In this document: piece by piece, positions 54,981 through 64,000 of the stretch | Numbering within the stretch: the stretch's first letter is position 1 | Layout: each line of letters begins with the position of its first letter | From: an uncultured Hyphomicrobiales bacterium | GTDB taxonomy: Bacteria > Pseudomonadota > Alphaproteobacteria > Rhizobiales > Beijerinckiaceae | Direction of reading: 5' to 3' | DNA: 64,000 nt | Assembly (NCBI GenBank): GCA_903851305.1 | Contig: CAINNX010000029.1 | Span: 1 to 64,000, forward strand | Position numbers and translations under genes: made by a program | Notes under the pieces: model-generated | Told to the model about the DNA's origin: nothing | Databases searched by the model: none | The model's input: the letters and a program-made list of their open reading frames with translations, nothing else

Positions 54981-57900
54981 ATGCCGAAGCGGACAGACAT
55001 CAAGACCATCCTCATCGTCGGCGCGGGCCCGATCGTCATCGGACAGGCTTGCGAATTCGACTATTCGGGCACACAGGCCTGCAAGGCCCTTCGCGAGGAG
55101 GGCTATCGCATTGTGCTGGTCAATTCGAACCCGGCCACGATCATGACCGATCCTGACATGGCCGACCGCACTTATGTCGAGCCGATCACGCCCGAGATTG
55201 TTGCCAAGATCATCGAGAAGGAACGCTATGCGGTCCCCGGTGGCTTTGCACTGCTGCCCACCATGGGCGGCCAGACGGCGCTCAATTGCGCGCTCTCGCT
55301 CAAGAAAATGGGCGTGCTGGAAAAATTCGACGTCGAGATGATTGGCGCAACGGCTGAGGCCATCGACAAGGCGGAAGACCGCGAATTGTTCCGCGATGCC
55401 ATGACCAAGATTGGTCTCGACACGCCGCGCTCGCATCAGATCAAGACGCTCGCGCAAGCGCTCGATATCCTTGATGACATTGGTCTGCCCGCGATCATTC
55501 GCCCGTCCTTCACCATGGGCGGCACGGGCGGCGGCATAGCCTATAACAAGGCTGAATATATCGAGATCATCGAGCGTGGCATTGATGCCTCGCCGACGAA
55601 TGAAGTTCTGGTTGAGGAAAGCGTCCTTGGCTGGAAGGAATATGAAATGGAAGTTGTCCGCGACAAGGCGGACAATTGCATCATCGTCTGCTCGATTGAA
55701 AACATCGATCCGATGGGCGTTCACACGGGCGACTCGATCACGGTCGCACCAGCCCTGACGCTGACGGACAAAGAATATCAGATCATGCGCGATGCCTCGC
55801 TCGCCGTGCTGCGCGAAATTGGCGTGGAAACGGGCGGCTCGAATGTGCAGTTCGCGGTCAATCCCGAAAACGGCCGCATGATCGTCATTGAAATGAATCC
55901 GCGCGTGTCGCGCTCATCGGCCCTCGCCTCGAAGGCAACCGGTTTCCCGATTGCCAAAGTCGCCGCGAAACTGGCTGTTGGCTATACGCTCGATGAAATC
56001 GCCAATGACATTACGGGTGGCGCAACGCCGGCTTCGTTTGAGCCGACAATCGATTACGTCGTCACCAAAATCCCGCGCTTTGCTTTTGAAAAATTCCCCG
56101 GTGCTGAGCCCACGCTGACAACGGCCATGAAGTCGGTTGGCGAATCCATGGCGATTGGCCGCACGTTTGCGGAATCCCTGCAGAAGGCGCTGCGCTCGCT
56201 TGAGACGGGTCTGTCGGGTGTTGATGAAGCCGAGATTGAAGGTCTGGGTCTGGGCGATGATCGTGCAGCCATCCGCTCCGCACTTGGCAAGCCGACGCCA
56301 GATCGTTTGCTCGTTGTCGCGCAGGCACTTCGCTACGGCATGGCTCACGACGAGATCTATGAAGCCTGCAAGATTGATCATTGGTTTATTGATCGCCTGC
56401 AGGAAATTGTGGACCTTGAAAACAAGGTGAAGGCGTTTGGTCTGCCCGATGATGCGGTTAATTTCCGCATGTTGAAGGCTGCTGGTTTCTCGGATGTGCG
56501 CCTCAGTTCGCTGGCGGGCCTGACGGAAGCACAAGTGAGTGCGAAGCGCACGGGCCTGAATGTGCATCCGGTCTACAAGCGCATCGACACATGCGCGGCG
56601 GAATTCGCCTCGCCCACAGCTTATATGTATTCCACTTATGAAACAACGTTTGCTGGCGCGGAGCCCGTGTGCGAGGCCCAGCCGACCAATCGCGAAAAGA
56701 TTGTCATTCTGGGTGGCGGGCCAAATCGCATCGGGCAGGGCATTGAGTTTGACTATTGCTGCTGCCACGCCTGCTTTGCTCTGTCGGACGCGGGCTATGA
56801 AACCATCATGGTCAATTGCAATCCCGAAACCGTCTCGACCGATTACGACACATCGGATCGCCTTTATTTCGAGCCGTTGACGCAGGAGGATGTGCTCGAA
56901 ATTCTGCGCAAAGAAAAGATGAATGGCACGCTGAAGGGTGTGATCGTTCAGTTTGGTGGGCAAACGCCGCTGAAGCTGGCCCATAGCCTCGAACAGGCTG
57001 GCATTCCGATACTGGGCACCAGCGTCGACTCGATTGATCTGGCCGAAGATCGTGATCGCTTCAAGCGCCTGCTCGACAAGGTTGGTCTGAAGCAGCCCAA
57101 GAATGGCATTGCCTATTCCGTTGAGCAGTCGCGTTTGATTGCGGCTGAGCTTGGTCTGCCGCTCGTCGTGCGCCCCTCTTATGTGCTGGGTGGTCGCGCG
57201 ATGGCGATCATTCGTGACGAGGCTGCGTTTGATGATTATCTCTTGGGCACGCTGCCGGGCCTCGTGCCGGCAGAAGTGAAATCGCGCTATCCCAACGACA
57301 AGACGGGGCAGATCAACACGGTGCTGGGCAAAAACCCGCTGCTGTTTGATCGCTATTTGTCGGATGCGGTGGAAGTCGACGTCGACTGCCTGTGCGATGG
57401 CAAGGATGTCTTCGTTGCGGGCATTATGGAGCATATCGAAGAAGCGGGCATTCACTCCGGTGACTCGGCCTGCTCGCTGCCGCCGCGCTCTTTGTCGCCC
57501 GAAGTCATCAAGACACTCGAAGAGCAGACTGCGAAACTCGCGCTAGCGCTCAATGTTGGTGGCCTGATGAACGTCCAATATGCGCTGAAGGACGGCGAGA
57601 TCTATGTGCTCGAAGTCAATCCGCGCGCCTCGCGCACGGTGCCGTTCGTCGCCAAGGTGATTGGTGAGCCGATTGCCAAGATTGCCTCGCGCATCATGGC
57701 AGGCGAGTCGCTGGCGAGCTTTGGCCTGAAGAAGACCGAGCTGCAGCATGTTGGCGTCAAGGAAGCCGTCTTCCCCTTCGCCCGCTTCCCCGGTGTCGAC
57801 ACGGTGCTGGGCCCAGAAATGCGCTCGACGGGCGAAGTCATCGGCCTTGATCGCTCGTTCGAAGTGGCCTTTGCCAAGAGCCAGCTCGGCGGCGGCACGA

Positions 57901-58307
57901 AAGTGCCGACCTCTGGCACGGTCTTCGTGTCGGTTCGCGATGCGGACAAGCCGCGTGTTCTCTCGACCATGAAAATGCTGGCCCAGGAGGGCTTCAAGAT
58001 CGTGGCGACCGGGGGCACCCAACGCTTCCTGGAGGCCGAGGGCGTCGCGTCCGAGAAGATCAACAAAGTGTCAGAAGGCCGCCCGCATGTGGTCGATGCC
58101 ATCAAAAATGGCTCAATCCAGTTGGTTTTCAATACGACAGAGGGGGCGCAGGCGTTGGCTGACAGCCGGTCACTCCGCCGTTCGGCCCTCTTGCATAAGG
58201 TGCCTTACTACACCACTCTAGCAGGGTCGATTGCGGCGGCGCAGGGGATCAAAGCCTATAAGGGCGGTGATCTTGAGGTTCGCGCCCTGCAAGATTATTT
58301 CAACTGA
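54981..58307 (+). CDS. carB: Carbamoyl-phosphate synthase large subunit
   Basis: [55 protein letters not shown]; start at the internal [11 protein letters not shown]. Confidence 0.97.
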   Translation: MPKRTDIKTILIVGAGPIVIGQACEFDYSGTQACKALREEGYRIVLVNSNPATIMTDPDMADRTYVEPITPEIVAKIIEKERYAVPGGFALLPTMGGQTALNCALSLKKMGVLEKFDVEMIGATAEAIDKAEDRELFRDAMTKIGLDTPRSHQIKTLAQALDILDDIGLPAIIRPSFTMGGTGGGIAYNKAEYIEIIERGIDASPTNEVLVEESVLGWKEYEMEVVRDKADNCIIVCSIENIDPMGVHTGDSITVAPALTLTDKEYQIMRDASLAVLREIGVETGGSNVQFAVNPENGRMIVIEMNPRVSRSSALASKATGFPIAKVAAKLAVGYTLDEIANDITGGATPASFEPTIDYVVTKIPRFAFEKFPGAEPTLTTAMKSVGESMAIGRTFAESLQKALRSLETGLSGVDEAEIEGLGLGDDRAAIRSALGKPTPDRLLVVAQALRYGMAHDEIYEACKIDHWFIDRLQEIVDLENKVKAFGLPDDAVNFRMLKAAGFSDVRLSSLAGLTEAQVSAKRTGLNVHPVYKRIDTCAAEFASPTAYMYSTYETTFAGAEPVCEAQPTNREKIVILGGGPNRIGQGIEFDYCCCHACFALSDAGYETIMVNCNPETVSTDYDTSDRLYFEPLTQEDVLEILRKEKMNGTLKGVIVQFGGQTPLKLAHSLEQAGIPILGTSVDSIDLAEDRDRFKRLLDKVGLKQPKNGIAYSVEQSRLIAAELGLPLVVRPSYVLGGRAMAIIRDEAAFDDYLLGTLPGLVPAEVKSRYPNDKTGQINTVLGKNPLLFDRYLSDAVEVDVDCLCDGKDVFVAGIMEHIEEAGIHSGDSACSLPPRSLSPEVIKTLEEQTAKLALALNVGGLMNVQYALKDGEIYVLEVNPRASRTVPFVAKVIGEPIAKIASRIMAGESLASFGLKKTELQHVGVKEAVFPFARFPGVDTVLGPEMRSTGEVIGLDRSFEVAFAKSQLGGGTKVPTSGTVFVSVRDADKPRVLSTMKMLAQEGFKIVATGGTQRFLEAEGVASEKINKVSEGRPHVVDAIKNGSIQLVFNTTEGAQALADSRSLRRSALLHKVPYYTTLAGSIAAAQGIKAYKGGDLEVRALQDYFN

Positions 58308-58360
58308 CGAGAGGCGGGCAGCTCCGCTCCCCCTCGTTTTCCTGAATTCCCGCAGTTCGG

Positions 58361-58377
58361 GAGGCCTTTTGGGCCTC
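58361..58377 (+). other. Hairpin downstream of carB / upstream of greA
   Basis: GAGGCC-ttttg-GGCCTC perfect stem, no U-tract. Confidence 0.55.
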
Positions 58378-58454
58378 ACGGGCGGTGATTCTTTGTGTCA
58401 GGGACAGGTCTTGCCTGTTTCGGACCAGCTATTAGAATTCGGAAAGATACGGAT

Positions 58455-58928
58455 ATGGAAAAGATTCCCATGACCGCCCCGGGCTATGTCGCTCTCGAAG
58501 AAGAGCTGCGGCGTCGCCAGCAGGAAGAACGCCCGCGCATCATCGCGGCGATCTCCGAAGCGCGCTCGCATGGCGACCTGTCCGAAAATGCGGAATATCA
58601 CGCCGCCAAAGAATCGCAGTCTTTGAATGAAGGCCGCATTGCAGAGCTTGAAGACAAGCTCGCGCGTGCCGAAGTCATCGACGTGTCGAAACTGTCTGGC
58701 AATACGATCAAATTCGGCGCCACCGTCACCCTCATTGATGAGGATACGGAGGAGGAGAAGACCTATCAGATCGTTGGCGAGAGCGAAGCCGATGTGAAAG
58801 ATGGCAAGGTCTCCATTACGTCGCCAATTGCGCGTGCGCTGATCAGCAAAAAGGTCGGTGACACGGTAGAGGTGAATACGCCCGGTGGTGGCAAGAGTTA
58901 CGAAATCACCGCCATCGCCTATAAGTGA
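58455..58928 (+). CDS. greA: Transcription elongation factor GreA
   Basis: [55 protein letters not shown]. Confidence 0.97.
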   Translation: MEKIPMTAPGYVALEEELRRRQQEERPRIIAAISEARSHGDLSENAEYHAAKESQSLNEGRIAELEDKLARAEVIDVSKLSGNTIKFGATVTLIDEDTEEEKTYQIVGESEADVKDGKVSITSPIARALISKKVGDTVEVNTPGGGKSYEITAIAYK

Positions 58929-59932
58929 GCGCGCAGCTTCCCGCAGGCACGCGTGCCTGGATCTTGCAATCAGGCAAGATCGGGCATGAGGTCAATTGCA
59001 TGGGTGTGGCCCATGAGCTTGGTCTCGAGCCGCAGATGCGGCCTGTGCGCCCGCGCGCATTGTTTGAATTCTTCGCGCCCTGGGGGCCGATTGATCCACG
59101 CGATAATCCGGCGCGGCCTGACAGCCCTTTGCATGGGCCTTGGCCCGATCTTGTTTTCGCATCGGGTCGTGTGACGGTGCCTTATCTGCGCGCCATCAAG
59201 CGACTGTCGGGCGGCAAGACCTTCACGGTATTTCTGCAAGATCCGCACATTGGCCCCAAGGCCGCTGATCTGATCTGGGTGCCTGAGCATGATCGCCTGC
59301 GTGGCGAGAATGTGCTCGTCACGCTGACATCCCCCCATCATATGCGCCCGTCAGTCTTGGCTGAGGCGCGACAAAGCCCGGATCCGCGCTTTGCGCATCT
59401 GCCGCAGCCGCGTGTCGGCATGGTTCTGGGTGGCCCCAGTGGCGCGCATCGCTTTGAAGCGCGCGACATTGCTGCGCTATGCGATATGGCGCGTGAAATT
59501 TTGGCCAGTGGCCAAGGTCTGATGGTGACGCCGTCGCGTCGCACGCCGTCTGAGTTGATGGATGCTTTGCGCGGAGCTATTGCCGAAAGTGGCTCTGCAG
59601 CAAGGGCTTTTATCTGGGATGGGACAGGCGGCAATCCTTATGCGCAAATTCTGGCGCAGGCCTCAGCCTTGGTCGTCACAGCGGACAGTGTGAATATGGT
59701 GGGCGAGGCAGTGTCCACGGGTGTGCCTGTCTTCATTTATGAGCCGACAGGTGGCGCAGCCAAAATGTCGGGCTTTCTCGAAAAACTTGTCGGCGCGGGC
59801 GCGTTGCGTCGTCTGCCAGACCAGCGCGCGCAAGGTTGGTCCTTGGAGCGGTGGGATTATCCCCCCGTTGATGCCACGGTGATCATCGCTGCTGAAGTGG
59901 TGAAAAGATATCGCGCGTTTCGGGGGATGTAG
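58925..59932 (+). CDS. ELM1/GtrOC1-like family protein (mitochondrial fission ELM1 family, DUF1022)
   Basis: [73 protein letters not shown] start overlaps the greA stop. Confidence 0.85.
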   Translation: MSAQLPAGTRAWILQSGKIGHEVNCMGVAHELGLEPQMRPVRPRALFEFFAPWGPIDPRDNPARPDSPLHGPWPDLVFASGRVTVPYLRAIKRLSGGKTFTVFLQDPHIGPKAADLIWVPEHDRLRGENVLVTLTSPHHMRPSVLAEARQSPDPRFAHLPQPRVGMVLGGPSGAHRFEARDIAALCDMAREILASGQGLMVTPSRRTPSELMDALRGAIAESGSAARAFIWDGTGGNPYAQILAQASALVVTADSVNMVGEAVSTGVPVFIYEPTGGAAKMSGFLEKLVGAGALRRLPDQRAQGWSLERWDYPPVDATVIIAAEVVKRYRAFRGM

Positions 59933-59951
59933 GCTCAATGCGCGGTGCGCG

Positions 59952-60074
59952 CCGCTTCTCCCAGAGGGAGAAGCGGTCAGCGAAGCTGACTGATGAGGGG
60001 TTACAATCTAACGACTAAGAATAAAGCCCCTCACCCCGCCCCTTTGGGGCCACCCCCTCCCTCTGGGAGAGGGT
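59952..60074. repeat. Compound hairpin repeat (family B-like) between convergent genes
   Basis: ccgcttctccc-agag-ggagaagcgg; gtcagc-gaa-gctgac; gaggggt...agcccctc; ccctccctctgggagaggg. Confidence 0.7.
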
Positions 60075-60078
60075 AAAC

Positions 60079-60753
60079 TTACACTCGCACAGTTTCATTC
60101 GGATAAGACAGCTGATCGCGGGCCAGCCAGGCCTGAGTCACGTAATTCAGAATGAGCGATTTGCGCTCGCCCTGGATGGTGCGCTTTTCGAAACCGTGCC
60201 AGGTGTTGTCGCTGGGCACGAAAATCATGGCGCTGTTGCGCTTGAAGGGCGAGCGGCCAAAGTGCTTGTCTTCGCGCTCGTAAATATCAGTGCCCAATTC
60301 CTCATGGCCTGCGCCCGATGACAAATAGATCAGGCAGGTGAATTTCTTCACGCCGAGATCTGTGTGGGGTTGAAGCCAGAAGCCGTCTGTATCCACCGCA
60401 TATTCGAGACGCAGATAAGTGTCATCAATCGGTGCGCCAAAGCCGGTTTGGATGGCCTGCGCGACCTCTTTCGACTGCAACGCTTCTGCAACTTTGCGCA
60501 TGACGGGAAAGCGCGCCATCGATGGGACGTCGAAATAGGAGCGCTGGTCATTGTGCAATTCGCGCTTGCCCGACACGCCGGCGAGTGCGGGCGCTGAGAC
60601 CGGCAGCTCGTTCAGTTCATCGGCGACAGCAGCCGGGAACACATTGTCGATCAGCCAATGGCGATAGGGCGCTTCAAAGGTCTGGCGCGCATTGATGCTG
60701 GCAGTGACGCTGGCAATGATGTCGGCGGTGGTGATCGCGCTCGTATTTGGCAT
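60079..60753 (-). CDS. 2OG-Fe(II) oxygenase family protein
   Basis: YRHWLIDNVFPAAVADELNELP, LQPHTDLGVKKFTCLIYLSS, FVPSDNTWHGFEKR (HxD...H). Confidence 0.82.
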   Translation of the reverse strand: MPNTSAITTADIIASVTASINARQTFEAPYRHWLIDNVFPAAVADELNELPVSAPALAGVSGKRELHNDQRSYFDVPSMARFPVMRKVAEALQSKEVAQAIQTGFGAPIDDTYLRLEYAVDTDGFWLQPHTDLGVKKFTCLIYLSSGAGHEELGTDIYEREDKHFGRSPFKRNSAMIFVPSDNTWHGFEKRTIQGERKSLILNYVTQAWLARDQLSYPNETVRV

Positions 60754-61030
60754 GGGAGGGTCTGCCTTTATGAAAGCTATGGGGCCGTCTGGGCCCACGA
60801 ATTGGGCCGCACACTAGAGCCGCCCCCATCGACGGGCAAGCTTTTGCTGCCGGAGCGCCAGTGACACAATGCCCCCAGCGCGCAGAGGCTCTGGCCTGTG
60901 ATCAACCGGGCGGCCAGCCTTGCAGCCAGCGCATGTCGTTCTTATACCTAAGAGCATGTCCTAGGGCGCTTGTGGCCCTGACGCTGCCCGCTGCGGGCTT
61001 CACGAAACCGCCTTTTTCAGAGATTTGCCG

Positions 61031-61999
61031 ATGACGTCCACCGTCCCACAGCATGCGCGCATGATTATCGTCGGCTCCGGCCCGGCGGGCTATACAACAG
61101 CGATCTATGCAGCCCGCGCGATGCTTAAACCCATGATGATCTCCGGCTTTGAGCCTGGTGGCCAGTTGATGATCACGACCGATGTCGAGAATTATCCGGG
61201 TTTTGCCGATGCGATCCAGGGCCCCTGGCTGATGGAGCAGATGCGCAAACAGGCTGACCATGTCAGCACGGACATGGTCTCTGACCACATTACCAAGGTT
61301 GATCTTGCCAAGCGCCCCTTCACGCTGTGGGGGGATAGTGGCGCTATTTACACCTGTGACACGCTCGTCATTGCCACAGGTGCCAAGGCGAAATGGCTGG
61401 GCTTGCCCTCAGAGGAAAAGTTCAAGGGCTTTGGTGTCTCGGCTTGTGCGACCTGCGATGGGTTCTTCTATCGCGGCAAGGAAGTCATGGTGGTCGGCGG
61501 CGGCAATTCCGCTGTCGAAGAAGCGCTGTATCTGTCGCATCTCGCCTCGAAAGTGACGGTCATTCATCGCCGTGACTCGTTCAAGGCTGAGCGCATCTTG
61601 CAGGATCGCCTGTTCAAGACGCCGAATGTCGAAATCATCTGGGACAGCGCGATTGAAGAAATCTGCGGCGATACCTCGCCGCTGGGCGTCACCCATGTGA
61701 AGCTGAAGAATGTGAAGAGCGGCGCGATCACCGAGCGCCCCGTGCATGGCGTGTTTGTGGCCATCGGTCATGAGCCCGCCTCGCAGCTCTTTGCTGGCCA
61801 GCTCGAGATCAAGCCCAACGGCTATATCAAGACGGCGCCCGATTCCACGCAGACCAGCGTGCCGGGCGTTTATGCCGCTGGTGACGTCACGGATGACATT
61901 TATCGCCAAGCCGTGACCGCGGCGGGTCTGGGCTGCATGGCCGCGCTTGAAGCCGAGCGTTGGTTGGCGGCGCAACCCAAAGCGCAGGCAGCCGAATAA
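61031..61999 (+). CDS. trxB: Thioredoxin-disulfide reductase
   Basis: [77 protein letters not shown]. Confidence 0.97.
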   Translation: MTSTVPQHARMIIVGSGPAGYTTAIYAARAMLKPMMISGFEPGGQLMITTDVENYPGFADAIQGPWLMEQMRKQADHVSTDMVSDHITKVDLAKRPFTLWGDSGAIYTCDTLVIATGAKAKWLGLPSEEKFKGFGVSACATCDGFFYRGKEVMVVGGGNSAVEEALYLSHLASKVTVIHRRDSFKAERILQDRLFKTPNVEIIWDSAIEEICGDTSPLGVTHVKLKNVKSGAITERPVHGVFVAIGHEPASQLFAGQLEIKPNGYIKTAPDSTQTSVPGVYAAGDVTDDIYRQAVTAAGLGCMAALEAERWLAAQPKAQAAE

Positions 62000-62030
62000 T
62001 CGCATCGCACTTCGTTGAAGGAGGAGCCTC

Positions 62031-62921
62031 GTGGATTGGGACAAGCTGCGCATCTTTCATGCGGCTGCCGAGGCGGGCTCCTTCACCCATGCGGGTGACA
62101 CGCTGGGACTAAGCCAGTCTGCAGTCAGCCGACAGGTCAGTGCTCTGGAGCACGATCTCAAGGTTCCGCTGTTTCATCGCCATGCACGCGGGCTGATTTT
62201 GACCGAGCAGGGAGAGCTGCTGTTTCGCACGGTGAAAGATGTCTGGCAGAAGCTGGATGCCACACGCATGCGCCTGTCTGATAATCGCGAGCGCCCGCAC
62301 GGCTTGTTGCGTGTAACCACCACGGTGGGTGTGGGCACGGAATGGCTGACGCCGCGCATCGCCGAATTTCTGGAGCTTTATCCTGATATCGAACTCAATC
62401 TGATTTTGTCGGATGACGAGCTGGATATCAGTATGCGCGAAGCTGATGTGGCGCTGCGTGTGCGCGAGCCTGTGCAGCCCGATCTCATTCGCCGCCGCCT
62501 CTTCACCATGCATTTTCATGCCTATGCGGCGGCAAGCTATCTCAAGCGCTATGGTCAACCTAAAACGCTGGATGACCTCGATAAGCATCGCATCCTGACT
62601 TACGGTGCTTCATCTGCGCATTACCTGACCAATATCAATTCGCTGCAATATGCAGGGCGGGCATCGCGTGCGTCGCGTCCGTCTGCAATGACCTGCAATA
62701 ATATTCCAGCGCTTCGCCGTGCGGTGGAAGCGGGCGCGGGGATTTCTGTGCTGCCGGATTATCTGGTCGGGCCAGATTCATCGCTCGTGCGCATTCTGCC
62801 AGAAGCCGATATGCCGGAGCTAGATTGCTATCTGGTCTATCCGGAAGAGTTAAAAAATGTCGCTCGTATTCAGGTGTTTCGTGACTTTCTGGTGACCAGC
62901 GCGCAGCGTTGGGATTTTTAG
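62031..62921 (+). CDS. LysR family transcriptional regulator
   Basis: GTG start; MDWDKLRIFHAAAEAGSFTHAGDTLGLSQSAVSRQVSALEHDLKVPLFHRHARGLILTEQGE. Confidence 0.95.
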   Translation: MDWDKLRIFHAAAEAGSFTHAGDTLGLSQSAVSRQVSALEHDLKVPLFHRHARGLILTEQGELLFRTVKDVWQKLDATRMRLSDNRERPHGLLRVTTTVGVGTEWLTPRIAEFLELYPDIELNLILSDDELDISMREADVALRVREPVQPDLIRRRLFTMHFHAYAAASYLKRYGQPKTLDDLDKHRILTYGASSAHYLTNINSLQYAGRASRASRPSAMTCNNIPALRRAVEAGAGISVLPDYLVGPDSSLVRILPEADMPELDCYLVYPEELKNVARIQVFRDFLVTSAQRWDF

Positions 62922-62924
62922 TCC

Positions 62925-63003
62925 GTCATTGCGAGCGTGAGCTAAGAAATCCAGAGAAGCACGTGTAGCTTTCTGGATTGCTTCGCCTTCGGCTCGCAAT
63001 GAC
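62925..63003. repeat. Palindromic repeat family A, copy 6
   Basis: gtcattgcgagcgtgagctaagaaatccagag...tctggattgcttcgccttcggctcgcaatgac. Confidence 0.87.
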
Positions 63004-63006
63004 GCT

Positions 63007-63963
63007 TTAAAACCAGATCTTCTCGCCTTCCATCCCCTTGTAGAGATGGGCGACCTCTTCGCCGTAGCCGTTGAACAAAGTGGTCGGTACGCGATTGCCT
63101 TTGCCCAGCACTTCTTCAGTTGCTTGCGACCAGCGCGGATGCGCGATGTCCGGATTTACATTGGCCCAGAAGCCATATTCGGAAGATTGCAGTGACTGCC
63201 AGAAATTCTTGGGCTGCTCTGTGACAAACGAAATACGCGTCACGGACTTCACCGATTTGAAGCCATATTTCCACGGCGTGTGTAGGCGGATCGGTGCGCC
63301 AAATTGTTTGGCGAGCGGCTTGCCATAAGCGCCTGTCACCATCAGCGTCAGATCATTGGTGGCTTCCGCCATGGTCAGCCCCTCGACATAGGGCCACGGA
63401 TACCAGCTCTGCTTTTGTCCGGGGCCCATTTTGGGGTCGAGGAATGTTTCAAAGCGCACATATTTTGCGCCTGATGTTGGCTTGGCGAGATCTACCAATT
63501 GCTTCAGCGGAAAGCCTGTCCACGGCACGGTCATCGACCAGGCCTCGACACAGCGGTGGCGGTAGAGGCGCTCTTCGAGCTGCACTTTCTTGAGCAAATC
63601 ATCGATGGCGATCTTGAAGGGCTTTTCGACCAGTCCGTCGATGCTGATGTCCCATGGCCGCGTTTTCAGCGAGTCAACACGCGTGAAGATGCGCTTGTCC
63701 ATGCCGAATTCATAAAAATTATTATATTGGCCGTTGAGCTTTTCCGGCGTGATGTCGCGATCAAGCTTGAACGCTTCATTGCGGCGCGCGGGATAGAGGC
63801 TGGCTGATGGGTCAGCGTCCTCGGCGGCGGCGAGTGCGGGCAGGGCGCTTGTGGCAATGGCGCCCGCACCGGCGCCCAGCAGCGCACGACGATTGAGGAA
63901 GAGCGCTTCGGGCGTAGCCTCGCGCTCGGCAATTTCCCAACCCTTGCGGCGAAAATAATGCAT
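63007..63963 (-). CDS. msrP: Protein-methionine-sulfoxide reductase catalytic subunit (YedY-like molybdoprotein, Tat substrate)
   Basis: NRRALLGAGAGAIATSALPALA Tat signal; YRHRCVEAWSMTVPWTGFPLKQLVDLAKP; YNNFYEFG. Confidence 0.93.
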   Translation of the reverse strand: MHYFRRKGWEIAEREATPEALFLNRRALLGAGAGAIATSALPALAAAEDADPSASLYPARRNEAFKLDRDITPEKLNGQYNNFYEFGMDKRIFTRVDSLKTRPWDISIDGLVEKPFKIAIDDLLKKVQLEERLYRHRCVEAWSMTVPWTGFPLKQLVDLAKPTSGAKYVRFETFLDPKMGPGQKQSWYPWPYVEGLTMAEATNDLTLMVTGAYGKPLAKQFGAPIRLHTPWKYGFKSVKSVTRISFVTEQPKNFWQSLQSSEYGFWANVNPDIAHPRWSQATEEVLGKGNRVPTTLFNGYGEEVAHLYKGMEGEKIWF

Positions 63964-64000
63964 GGCGTTCTCCTTTGCCTCGATCATGGGCTGATTGGCC

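Noticed and set aside
55914-57455. 513-aa minus-strand ORF inside carB
   Set aside because: Antisense shadow of a highly conserved gene; such long open frames are expected in GC-rich coding DNA.

Overview
The window is about 60% GC and looks like alphaproteobacterial, probably Hyphomicrobiales, chromosome. It is densely coded, with roughly 45 supported CDSs. From left to right: (1) an aromatic-acid block made of a 4,5-dihydroxyphthalate decarboxylase-like protein, a 3-dehydroshikimate dehydratase/HPPD fusion, two class II aldolases, aroE and an orphan TRAP solute-binding protein; (2) thiC with a TPP riboswitch; (3) a DUF403 (alpha-E) / circularly permuted ATP-grasp pair; (4) an RND efflux adaptor and pump; (5) prfC, manC, an RNase T2, rlmJ, a GST and an Omp25/31-like porin; (6) SDR, CCA-adding enzyme, NUDIX and DUF1285 genes; (7) a MoxR/DUF58/DUF4159/membrane-protein operon; (8) mbfA with an ICE-box-like palindrome; (9) a fused HyuA-HyuB oxoprolinase, extensin, Tim44-like protein, uvrB, an aminotransferase, petABC, trmL and hemF; (10) a lower-GC insertion between hemF and carB carrying GtrA, a coupled small ORF and an orphan TadE/TadF/TadG-like trio; (11) carB, greA, ELM1-like, 2OG oxygenase, trxB, a LysR regulator and msrP. 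Six copies of one ~80-bp palindromic repeat lie at gene 3' ends. The strongest candidates for something undescribed are the orphan pseudopilin trio, whose TadG-like protein carries a duplicated C-terminal module, and the adjacent GtrA/118-aa gene pair. All calls come from reading the sequence and recalling families; no searches were run.
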